Shown here: piece after piece, positions 1-6,958 of the stretch
How the letters are laid out: the number at the start of each line of letters is the position of its first letter
Numbering within the stretch: the stretch's first letter is position 1
Assembly (NCBI GenBank): GCA_937975725.1
Contig: CALJUL010000087.1
Location: forward strand, 1-18,707
Direction of reading: 5' to 3'
Length of the DNA stretch: 18,707 bases
Origin: an uncultured Pseudoxanthomonas sp.
GTDB lineage: Bacteria > Pseudomonadota > Gammaproteobacteria > Xanthomonadales > Xanthomonadaceae
The notes under the pieces: generated by a model
What the model saw: only the letters and a program-made list of their open reading frames with translations
Databases searched by the model: none
What the model was told of the DNA's origin: nothing
Translations under genes and position numbers: made by a program

Positions 1-1
1 G

Positions 2-670
2 CCGGCCGCGCGGACCGCGGCCGCACCCGCGCCATCTGCGTCTACGTCCTCTTCTTCGTCTACGGCGAATGCTGCATCGGCGCCGTCGCCTTCTTCGGCG
101 CGCGCAGCGAATACCAGCAGCACCCGCGGCGCGCAGGCACCCGCGTCGACGGCGGCGGGCCCCTCGACCGCGCCGCGTCCAGGAGGCTGGGCGACGCCGA
201 AGCGGGGCGACGACTGGGGCGCGTCCGACCGCAATGCCGAAGGCGACAGCCTGGCCGACGGCAAGGACAAGCCGGGCCTCTACAACGCCGACGGCAGCCT
301 GCGCGTGCCCGAGGGTGCGGGCGAGCGCGCGGCGGAACGCGGCGCACCGGGCGGCCAGAACGACCAGTGGACGCGCGAGCGCCTGGCCGAGGCCGGCACT
401 TGGCTGCAACGGCCGCCCTATGACTACGAGCCGACCAGCTTCGACAAGTACTGGGTGCCCAACGAATCGCTGCTGGCCGAATGGGTGCGCCGCAACGTGC
501 GCGAGATGGAGATCTCCATCCCCGGCACCAACCTGAAACTGAAATGCACGATCTCCGTGCTGCAACTCGGCGGCGGCTGTGGACTGGGCAGCCTGTTCCC
601 AGAACCGCCGGTGGCGCGCCCGCCGCCGGAGATCCCGGTCAAGCGCACGCCGATCCCGACCGATAGCTGA
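2..670 (+). CDS. C-terminal part of a large envelope protein (5' end outside window)
   Basis: The reading frame is open from base 2 to the TGA at 668-670 and lacks a start, so the gene begins upstream. The first 60 or so visible residues are low-complexity Ala/Ser/Thr/Pro. A charged Gly/Asp-rich stretch follows, and then a well-ordered C-terminal block containing WLQRPPYDYEPTSFDKYWVP, ESLLAEWVRRNVREMEI and LQLGGGCGL. The last 30 residues are Pro-rich. From memory, this C-terminal block resembles xanthomonad proteins annotated as 'transmembrane repetitive protein', but no repeats or membrane helices lie in the visible part. The conserved tail with its WVPNESLL segment and Gly-Gly-Gly-Cys motif shows that this frame is coding. 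The function is unknown. A terminator follows 35 bases after the stop, so the gene appears to end its transcription unit. Confidence 0.7.
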   Translation, partial: PAARTAAAPAPSASTSSSSSTANAASAPSPSSARAANTSSTRGAQAPASTAAGPSTAPRPGGWATPKRGDDWGASDRNAEGDSLADGKDKPGLYNADGSLRVPEGAGERAAERGAPGGQNDQWTRERLAEAGTWLQRPPYDYEPTSFDKYWVPNESLLAEWVRRNVREMEISIPGTNLKLKCTISVLQLGGGCGLGSLFPEPPVARPPPEIPVKRTPIPTDS

Positions 671-705
671 CGGCCGACAACGCGCGATCTCCGCATGCGC
701 GTGTT

Positions 706-730
706 AACGGAGCCGCAGGGCTCCGTTTCC
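706..730 (+). terminator. Rho-independent terminator after the truncated envelope gene
   Basis: A perfect 9-bp stem (AACGGAGCC at 706-714, GGCTCCGTT at 719-727) closes a GCAG loop. It is followed by an interrupted pyrimidine/T tract (TTTCCGTTTCC). It lies 35 bases past the upstream stop codon on the same strand. The stem is identical to that of the opposing terminator at 911-940. Confidence 0.8.
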
Positions 731-910
731 GTTTCCACCCATGGTCCGTGCAGACCGTGTGCGGTGTGGCCTTCAAGCCGCGAAGGTCCGTCGGCCTCCC
801 CGATTGTGGCTGCCGCCTCGTCAGGGATTTACCGGTCCTGCGCCCTCCGCGCGGCCTTGTCGCCGCGATGCACGCCTCCACTTCCGCATGACTGCTCCGC
901 AGTCCCGCCG

Positions 911-940
911 AAAACGAAAACGGAGCCTTGCGGCTCCGTT
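911..940 (-). terminator. Rho-independent terminator of the cytochrome c pair
   Basis: Read on the minus strand, this is AACGGAGCC, a GCAA loop, GGCTCCGTT, then a T-rich tail (TTTTCGTTTTCGG). It lies 28 bases past the stop of the downstream cytochrome gene. It faces the terminator at 706-730, and the roughly 180 bases between them hold no recognisable gene. Confidence 0.85.
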
Positions 941-968
941 CCGGTCGTGCACTTGTTGCGGTCGTTCG

Positions 969-1424
969 TCAGTGCGCGCCGTGCAGGTCGCGCAACTGGC
1001 TGGGGCGCGAACCGAAATAGGCGGCCAGGTCGGAGATGTCCTGGTCGCTCAGGCTGGCGGCCTGCGGGCTCATCAGTGCGTGCTGGCGGTCGCCGCCGCG
1101 GTAGGCCTGCAAGGCGTGCGCCAGGTAATCGGCGTACTGGCCGCCCAGCTTGGGGTAGGTGCCGTCTTCGGGGGCATTGCCTTCGGCACCGTGGCAGCCC
1201 ACGCAGCTCTGGCCGGTGGCCTGGCCCTTGGCCTTGGCCAGCGCTTCGCCGGAGGCGATGCGGCCCGCGGGCAGGCCGGCGGACGAGCTGGAACCGTGCT
1301 CGCCACTGGCGTGGCCGGGGTCGGTGGCGGCGGTTTCGGTGGTTTCCACCTTGGAGCATGCCGCCATGGCGAGGGCAGCGAACAGGGCGATGGCTAGACG
1401 CTGGGCGTGCTTGGCGTTGGGCAT
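969..1424 (-). CDS. Monohaem class I cytochrome c, predicted lipoprotein
   Basis: This is a 151-residue exported electron carrier. An N-terminal signal ends in a lipobox-like segment (ALAMAAC, Cys23), which suggests a lipid-anchored periplasmic protein. A flexible Ser/Thr/Gly/His linker (about residues 24-55) precedes one cytochrome domain. The single haem-attachment site is CVGCH (74-78), and Met118 in HALMSP is the likely sixth iron ligand. The region YPKLGGQYADYL is typical of the cytochrome c4/c553 fold. The start lies six bases after the upstream cytochrome stop, so the two genes are almost certainly cotranscribed. It is a paralogue of that neighbour, and together they look like the two halves of a dihaem cytochrome c4. 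The redox partner is not evident; a terminal oxidase is plausible by family. Confidence 0.9.
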   Translation of the reverse strand: MPNAKHAQRLAIALFAALAMAACSKVETTETAATDPGHASGEHGSSSSAGLPAGRIASGEALAKAKGQATGQSCVGCHGAEGNAPEDGTYPKLGGQYADYLAHALQAYRGGDRQHALMSPQAASLSDQDISDLAAYFGSRPSQLRDLHGAH

Positions 1425-1430
1425 GACGGA

Positions 1431-1823
1431 TTACTTGACGGTGGAGAGGAAGGCCGCGATGTCAGCGATGTCCTGGTCGGAGAAGCTCTGCGACTGGGCC
1501 TGCATCGTGGGGTGCTTGCGGTTGCCGTTGCGGTATTCGGTCAGCGCGTTGGTCAGGTACTCGGCCGACTGTCCGCCGATCCGCGGCACGTGGAAATTCG
1601 GATAGGCGTTCTTGTAGCCGACGATGCCGTGGCAGCCCTGGCAGGTGTAGGTCAGGGTGCGGCCGGTCTCGGCGTTGCCGACCGGCGGCTTGGCCGCCGG
1701 GGCGGCGGGCGCGGCTTCCGCCGGCGCGGGGGCCAGGGCCGGCGTTTCCTGTTGGGCGGTGAAGGCGGCAAGCGGAAGGGCGGCCAAGGCAAGGCAGGCG
1801 GCGAGCGGCAGCGGTCGCATCAT
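1431..1823 (-). CDS. Monohaem class I cytochrome c, secreted
   Basis: This is a 130-residue periplasmic cytochrome. I chose the ATG at 1823, where a hydrophobic signal peptide begins (MMRPLPLAACLALAALPLAA) with a weak GAGAG about 11 bases upstream; the next codon is also ATG. The frame stays open further upstream, but that extension is Arg-rich and unlike a signal sequence. After an Ala/Pro linker (about 26-47) comes one haem domain with CQGCH (61-65), the conserved PRIGGQSAEYL stretch and likely axial ligand Met107 in HPTM. It shares the IGGQxxEYL...YRNGNRKH and SDQDIADIAAFL pattern with the downstream paralogue. The gene leads a two-gene operon transcribed away from the RND operon. Class I/c4-type assignment is firm; the partner is unknown. 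Confidence 0.9.
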   Translation of the reverse strand: MMRPLPLAACLALAALPLAAFTAQQETPALAPAPAEAAPAAPAAKPPVGNAETGRTLTYTCQGCHGIVGYKNAYPNFHVPRIGGQSAEYLTNALTEYRNGNRKHPTMQAQSQSFSDQDIADIAAFLSTVK

Positions 1824-2234
1824 GTCGTCGGAAACTCTCAGGTTGCGCGCGCCGCGTACGACCGCGGCGCTTGGCTGAACGCAAGTATAGCCTGCGACCG
1901 AATGCCGCGCACAGGCACCGCCCGCCATGCGCGGACGAGGCGGGTGAAGGCGCCCCGCCGCATGCTTCGACCGTGCATCGGAAGTGCGCATGGTGTCCGC
2001 GCAACGGTATCCCGCTCGCCGTCCCGGCATGGCAAGGAACGATCGCCGCCGTGGCCTGCCGCGGCACGGATGCGCGATGCAGGGGGAGGCCGGCGCAACC
2101 TTCGAACCCGCCGGCGCATCCCAGGCGTGTTCCCCCGACGACGCAAGTCACCATGACCTTCGGCGCATGGAAGTCATTCCGGGGTGATATACCTTCATAC
2201 AACACCTAAACAACACCACCACGGTACCCCTCCC
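1824..2234. other. Divergent intergenic region between the cytochrome and RND operons
   Basis: About 410 bases separate two divergently transcribed units. Open frames crossing it have Arg/His/Pro-rich translations without recognisable domains, so I see no gene. The half nearer the cytochromes holds a TATACT -10 candidate. The other end (about 2171-2210) is a conspicuously AT-richer patch (GGTGATATACCTTCATAC) just before the adaptor gene. It is the natural place for the RND promoter and a regulator site, although I could not define a clean -35/-10 pair. No regulator gene is adjacent. Confidence 0.5.
1884..1889 (-). promoter_or_regulatory. Candidate -10 element for the cytochrome c operon
   Basis: The minus strand reads TATACT at 1884-1889, about 60 bases upstream of the chosen cytochrome start, in otherwise very GC-rich DNA. 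No convincing -35 is seen 16-18 bases upstream (TGTGCG is the closest). This is a weak prediction from a five-of-six match to TATAAT. Confidence 0.35.
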
Positions 2235-3377
2235 ATGTCCCGACCCGCCCCGTCTCCCGGCCGCCCCCTCCTGCGCCTGGCCCTGGTGCCCGTCCTCTGC
2301 GGTGCGCTGGCCCTGGCCGCCTGCAAGGGGGGCGGCCCCACGCCCGAGGCCCAGGCCAAGAACGGCGAGTCCGCGAAGGAAGTCGACGCGGTCCCGGTGG
2401 AAGTGGCCAAGGCCACCCAGCGGCCGGTGGCCGCCAGCTACAGTGGCACGGCGGCGCTGGAAGCGCTGGGCGAATCGCAGGTAGTCGCCAAGACCTCCGG
2501 CGTGGCCCTGGCCGTGCTGGTGGAGGAAGGACAGGTAGTGCGTGCCGGCCAGCCGCTGATCCGGCTCGACCCCGACCGCCCGCGCCTGCAACTGGCGCAG
2601 GCCGAGGCGCAGATGCGCAAGCTGGAGAACAACTACCGTCGCGCCCAGCAACTGGTCGAACAGCAGATGATCAGCGCCAACGACGTGGACCAGATCAAGT
2701 ACGACCTGGAGAACGCCCGCGCCCTGTACCGCATGGCCTCGCTGGAACTGTCCTACACCACCGTCACCGCGCCGATCTCCGGCGTGGTCGCCTCGCGTTC
2801 GATCAAGCCGGGCAACTTCGTGCAGATCAACACGCCGGTGATCCGGATCGTCGACGAGTCGCGGCTGGAAGCCACGCTCAACGTGCCCGAGCGCGAACTG
2901 TCCACGCTCAAGGCCGGGCAGCCGGTCGCGCTGGCGGTGGACGCGCTGCCGGGCAAGCCGTTCACCGGCGTGGTGGACCGCATCGCACCGGTGGTGGACG
3001 CCGGCAGCGGCACCTTCCGCGTGGTCTGCTCCTTCGCCAGCGACGGCCTGCTGCAGCCGGGCATGTTCGGCCGCATCCGCATCGACTACGACCAGCGCGC
3101 CGATGCGCTGGTGGTGCCGCGCATCGCCCTGCTGGACGACGGCGACCCGGCGGTCTACGTGGTCCGCGACGGCAAGGCCGTGCGCACGGCGGTCAAGGTG
3201 GGCTACGTGGACGGCGAATGGATCGAGATACGTGACGGCCTGAAGGCCGGCGACGCCGTGGTCACCGCCGGCAAGGTCGCCCTGCGCGAAGGCAGCGCCG
3301 TGCAGGTCATCGGCGCCGAGCCGGCCAAGGTCGCCGCTGCCGCCGACACCGCCAAGAACGCCGGAACCAAGCAATGA
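2235..3377 (+). CDS. RND efflux periplasmic adaptor (membrane fusion protein), lipoprotein
   Basis: This is a 380-residue adaptor linking an inner-membrane RND pump to an outer-membrane channel. The ATG at 2235 gives a classical lipoprotein signal ending LALAAC (Cys30). An upstream in-frame GTG would add a His-rich non-signal segment and is rejected. Domains in order: split lipoyl/barrel-sandwich halves (about 81-112, GVALAVLVEEGQVVRAGQPL; and 176-207, TAPISGVVASRSIKPGNFV), a short alpha-helical coiled-coil hairpin (about 114-173), a beta-barrel (about 208-290), a membrane-proximal domain (about 295-365) and an Ala/Lys-rich tail. The stop overlaps the next gene's start (ATGA at 3374-3377), implying translational coupling to the pump. 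The substrate cannot be read from sequence. No strong Shine-Dalgarno is visible. Confidence 0.92.
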   Translation: MSRPAPSPGRPLLRLALVPVLCGALALAACKGGGPTPEAQAKNGESAKEVDAVPVEVAKATQRPVAASYSGTAALEALGESQVVAKTSGVALAVLVEEGQVVRAGQPLIRLDPDRPRLQLAQAEAQMRKLENNYRRAQQLVEQQMISANDVDQIKYDLENARALYRMASLELSYTTVTAPISGVVASRSIKPGNFVQINTPVIRIVDESRLEATLNVPERELSTLKAGQPVALAVDALPGKPFTGVVDRIAPVVDAGSGTFRVVCSFASDGLLQPGMFGRIRIDYDQRADALVVPRIALLDDGDPAVYVVRDGKAVRTAVKVGYVDGEWIEIRDGLKAGDAVVTAGKVALREGSAVQVIGAEPAKVAAAADTAKNAGTKQ

Positions 3378-6300
3378 GCGCGCCCGGACACGCGCCGCAC
3401 GACGCGGCAGGCGAGGGCGGCGCGACGGGCGGGGGTGGACTGGTCGATTTCTCCATCCGCCGGCGCGTGACCGTCGCGATGTTCTGGATCACGATGTTCC
3501 TGTTCGGTTGCATCGCGCTGTTCACCGCGCTGAAGGTGAACCTGCTGCCGGACCTGAGCTATCCCACCCTGACCGTGCGCACCGAGTACACCGGCGCCGC
3601 GCCTTCCGAGATCGAGACGCTGATCAGCGAGCCGGTGGAGGAAGCCGTCGGCGTGGTGAAGAACCTGCGCAAGCTGAAGTCGGTCTCGCGTACCGGCCAG
3701 AGCGACGTGGTGCTGGAATTCGCCTGGGGCACGGACATGGACCAGGCCAGCCTGGAAGTCCGCGACAAGATGGAAGTGCTGCAACTCCCGCTGGAGGCCA
3801 AGGCGCCGGTGCTGCTGCGCTTCAACCCCTCCACCGAGCCGATCCTGCGCCTGGCCCTGGCCACCAAGCGCGAGCCCGCCAGCGAGGCCGACGGCGTGCG
3901 CATGCTGACCGAGCTGCGCCGCTACGCCGACGAGGACCTGAAGAAGAAGCTCGAGCCGGTCGCCGGCGTGGCCGCGGTCAAGGTCGGCGGCGGCCTTGAG
4001 GACGAGATCCAGGTCGACATCGACCAGCAGAAGCTGGCCCAGCTCAACCTGCCCATCGACACCGTCATCCAGCGCCTGCAGCAGGAGAACATCAACATCT
4101 CCGGCGGCCGCCTGGAGGAAGGCTCGCAGCGCTACTTGGTGCGCACGGTCAACCAGTTCGCCACGGTCAACGAGATCCGCGAGATGCTGGTCACCACGCA
4201 GAGCGGTGGAGACAACGCCGCGGCTTCGGCGGCGCAGCAGATGGCGGCCATCGCGGCCGCGTCCGGCAACGCCAGCGTGCTGGCGGCGGCGGCCTCGGTG
4301 CAGAACGCGTCCTCCTCGTCCTCCAGCCAAGTGGCCGGCGGCGTGCCGGTGCGCCTGAAGGACGTGGCCGACGTGCGCCAGGGCTACAAGGAGCGCGAGG
4401 CGATCATCCGCCTGGCCGGCCGCGAGGCGGTGGAACTGGCCATCTACAAGGAAGGCGATGCCAACACGGTGTCCACCGCGCAGGCGCTGAAGGCCAAGCT
4501 GGAGCAGTTGAAACAGCAGGTGCCGCCGGACGTCGAACTGACCATCATCGACGACCAGTCGCTGTTCATCGAACACGCCATCGCCGACGTCAAAAAGGAT
4601 GCGGTGATCGGCGGCGTGCTGGCCATCCTGATCATCTTCCTGTTCCTGCGCGACGGCTGGAGCACCTTCGTCATCAGCCTGTCGCTGCCGGTGTCGATCG
4701 TGTCCACGTTCTTCTTCATGGACCAGTTGAACCTCAGCCTCAACGTGATGTCGCTGGGCGGCCTGGCGCTGGCCACGGGCCTGGTGGTGGACGACTCCAT
4801 CGTGGTGCTGGAGAGCATCGCCAAGGCGCGCGAGCGCGGCCTGGGCATCCTGCAGGCGGCCATCGCCGGCACCCGCGAAGTGAGCATGGCGGTGGTGGCG
4901 TCCACCCTGACCACCATCGCGGTGTTCCTGCCGCTGGTGTTCGTGCAGGGCATCGCCGGGCAGTTGTTCCGCGACCAGGCGCTGACCGTCGCCATCGCCA
5001 TCGCGATCTCGCTGGTGGTGTCGATGACGCTGATCCCCATGCTGAGCTCGCTGAAGGGACGCCCGCCGCTGGCGTTCCCGGACGAGGCCGCGCCCACCAC
5101 CGACACGCCGCTGAAGGTGCTGCGCATCGTGCTGGCGCTGCTTGTCCTGGTGGCGGTCTTCTTCATCGCCAAGGGCAAGATCGGCTACTGGGGCGCGATC
5201 CCCGCCGTGCTGGTGGCGCTGGCCTTCTGGTTCCTCAAGCCTGTCTCGTTCGGCGTGACCTGGTTCGTGATCCGCGCGTGGCGCGTCCTGGGCGCGCTGG
5301 TCGGCCCGGTGATGCGCAAGGCCAGCGACCTGGCCATGGCGCCGTACCACTATGCCGAAAGCGGTTACATGAGGTTGCTGCCGGCGTCGCTGGGGCGTCC
5401 GTGGCTGGTGCTGGGCTTCGCCGCGGCGGCGTTCGCGGCGGCGCTGGCGACCGTGCCGCTGCTGGGCGCCGACCTGATCCCGCAGTTGGCGCAGGACCGC
5501 TTCGAGATGACGGTGAAGCTACCTCCCGGCACGCCGCTGGCCAGGACCGACGCACTGGTGCGCGAACTGCAGGTTGCGCACGCCAAGGACGACGGCGTGC
5601 AGGCGCTGTACGGCGTCAGCGGCAGCGGCACCCGGCTGGACGCCAATCCCACCGAGAGCGGCGAGAACATCGGCAAGTTGACGGTGGTGATGGCCAACGG
5701 CGGCAGCGAGGCCATCGAGACGCGCGAGACCGAGGCGCTGCGCGAGTCGATGAAGAAGCATCCCGGCGCGCAGGTGGATTTCAGCCGTCCCGAGCTCTTC
5801 AGCTTCTCCACGCCGCTGGAAGTCGAACTGCGCGGCCAGGACTTGGCCGACATCGAGCGCGCCGGGCAGAAGCTGGCGGCGATGCTGCGGTCCAACCCGC
5901 ACTACGCCGACGTCAAGTCGACGGTGGAGCAGGGCTTCCCGGAGATCCAGATCCGCTTCGATCAGGAGCGCGCCGGCGCGCTGGGGCTGACCACGCGGCA
6001 GATCGCCGACGTGGTGGTGAAGAAGGTGCGCGGCGAAGTCGCCACGCGCTACAGCTTCCGCGACCGCAAGATCGACGTGCTGGTGCGCGCGCAGGAGAAC
6101 GACCGCGCTTCGGTGGAGAGCATCCGCCGCCTGATCGTCAACCCGGGCAGCGCGCGGCCGGTCACCCTGTCCGCGGTCGCCGACGTGGTGGCCACCACCG
6201 GCCCCAGCGAGATCCACCGCGCCGACCAGGTGCGCGTGGCGATCGTCTCGGCCAACCTGCGCGACATCGACCTGGGTAGCGCGGTGCAGGAAGTGCAGGC

Positions 6301-6958
6301 CATGGTCGCCAAGGACCCGCTGGGCGCCGGCGTCGGCATGCACATCGGCGGACAGGGCGAGGAACTGGCCGAATCGGTCAACTCGCTGCTGTTCGCCTTC
6401 GGCCTGGCGGTGTTCCTGGTGTACCTGGTGATGGCCTCGCAGTTTGAATCGCTGCTGCACCCGTTCGTCATCCTGTTCACCATCCCGCTGGCGCTGGTCG
6501 GCGCGGTGATGGCGCTGTTCATGACCCGCTCGCCGGTGTCGGTGGTGGTGTTCATCGGCCTGATCCTGCTGGTGGGCCTGGTGACCAAGAACGCGATCAT
6601 CCTGATCGACAAGGTCAACCAGTTGCGCGAGGCCGGCGTGGCCAAGCGCGAGGCGCTGGTCGAGGGCGCGCGCTCGCGCCTGCGGCCGATCATCATGACC
6701 ACGCTGTGCACGCTGTTCGGCTTCCTGCCGCTGGCCATCGCGCCGTTGTTCGGCAGCCCCGGCGCCGAGGTCCGTTCGCCGATGGCGATCACGGTGATCG
6801 GTGGCCTGCTGGTGTCCACGCTGCTGACCCTGGTGGTGATCCCGGTGGTGTACGACCTGCTGGACCGCCGCGCCGACGGGTACTACCTGGAGCGCGGTCG
6901 CCGCACGCGCCACAAGGCCGCCGAGATGCCGGTCGACGGCGAGGGCGAGCCCGCATGA
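3374..6958 (+). CDS. RND efflux pump permease 1, enlarged (1194 residues)
   Basis: This is a proton-driven inner-membrane exporter of the AcrB/HAE1-like superfamily. TM1 follows a Gly-rich 25-residue N-terminal extension (DFSIRRRVTVAMFW at 25-38). The first periplasmic porter region follows, then the TM2-6 block with the proton-relay pair Asp473-Asp474 in GLVVDDSIVVLES. After the second periplasmic loop comes the TM8-12 block with GLVTKNAIILID (Lys1072, equivalent to AcrB Lys940). It is about 150 residues longer than typical pumps. Two insertions account for part of this: an Ala/Ser-rich low-complexity stretch at about 276-321, and a block at about 561-670 between TM6 and TM7 with at least two extra hydrophobic segments (about 582-599 and 604-621). 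It overlaps both neighbours by ATGA. The catalytic residues look intact. The drug or metabolite exported is not identifiable. Confidence 0.93.
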   Translation: MSAPGHAPHDAAGEGGATGGGGLVDFSIRRRVTVAMFWITMFLFGCIALFTALKVNLLPDLSYPTLTVRTEYTGAAPSEIETLISEPVEEAVGVVKNLRKLKSVSRTGQSDVVLEFAWGTDMDQASLEVRDKMEVLQLPLEAKAPVLLRFNPSTEPILRLALATKREPASEADGVRMLTELRRYADEDLKKKLEPVAGVAAVKVGGGLEDEIQVDIDQQKLAQLNLPIDTVIQRLQQENINISGGRLEEGSQRYLVRTVNQFATVNEIREMLVTTQSGGDNAAASAAQQMAAIAAASGNASVLAAAASVQNASSSSSSQVAGGVPVRLKDVADVRQGYKEREAIIRLAGREAVELAIYKEGDANTVSTAQALKAKLEQLKQQVPPDVELTIIDDQSLFIEHAIADVKKDAVIGGVLAILIIFLFLRDGWSTFVISLSLPVSIVSTFFFMDQLNLSLNVMSLGGLALATGLVVDDSIVVLESIAKARERGLGILQAAIAGTREVSMAVVASTLTTIAVFLPLVFVQGIAGQLFRDQALTVAIAIAISLVVSMTLIPMLSSLKGRPPLAFPDEAAPTTDTPLKVLRIVLALLVLVAVFFIAKGKIGYWGAIPAVLVALAFWFLKPVSFGVTWFVIRAWRVLGALVGPVMRKASDLAMAPYHYAESGYMRLLPASLGRPWLVLGFAAAAFAAALATVPLLGADLIPQLAQDRFEMTVKLPPGTPLARTDALVRELQVAHAKDDGVQALYGVSGSGTRLDANPTESGENIGKLTVVMANGGSEAIETRETEALRESMKKHPGAQVDFSRPELFSFSTPLEVELRGQDLADIERAGQKLAAMLRSNPHYADVKSTVEQGFPEIQIRFDQERAGALGLTTRQIADVVVKKVRGEVATRYSFRDRKIDVLVRAQENDRASVESIRRLIVNPGSARPVTLSAVADVVATTGPSEIHRADQVRVAIVSANLRDIDLGSAVQEVQAMVAKDPLGAGVGMHIGGQGEELAESVNSLLFAFGLAVFLVYLVMASQFESLLHPFVILFTIPLALVGAVMALFMTRSPVSVVVFIGLILLVGLVTKNAIILIDKVNQLREAGVAKREALVEGARSRLRPIIMTTLCTLFGFLPLAIAPLFGSPGAEVRSPMAITVIGGLLVSTLLTLVVIPVVYDLLDRRADGYYLERGRRTRHKAAEMPVDGEGEPA

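Noticed and set aside
1871..2209. Possible small gene in the cytochrome-RND intergenic region
   Set aside because: No ribosome-binding site, no signal or domain, and a Cys/Pro/His/Arg-rich composition typical of non-coding GC-rich frames.
2184..2234. Longer GTG-initiated start for the RND adaptor
   Set aside because: It would place a His-rich peptide before the lipoprotein signal; the ATG at 2235 gives a normal signal with lipobox.
4204..4336. Suspected frameshift or assembly error in the first RND permease
   Set aside because: The frame continues into the conserved VPVRLKDVADV segment without interruption, so the low-complexity stretch is an in-frame insertion.
3203..5350. A 715-codon minus-strand frame antisense to the adaptor and first permease
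   Set aside because: Same high-GC shadow effect; the translation has no recognisable motif and opposes well-conserved coding sequence.
6706..6954. Longer N-terminus for the second RND permease
   Set aside because: It overlaps the conserved 3' coding region of the first permease and adds Arg-rich sequence; the ATGA-coupled ATG at 6955 gives the standard RND start.
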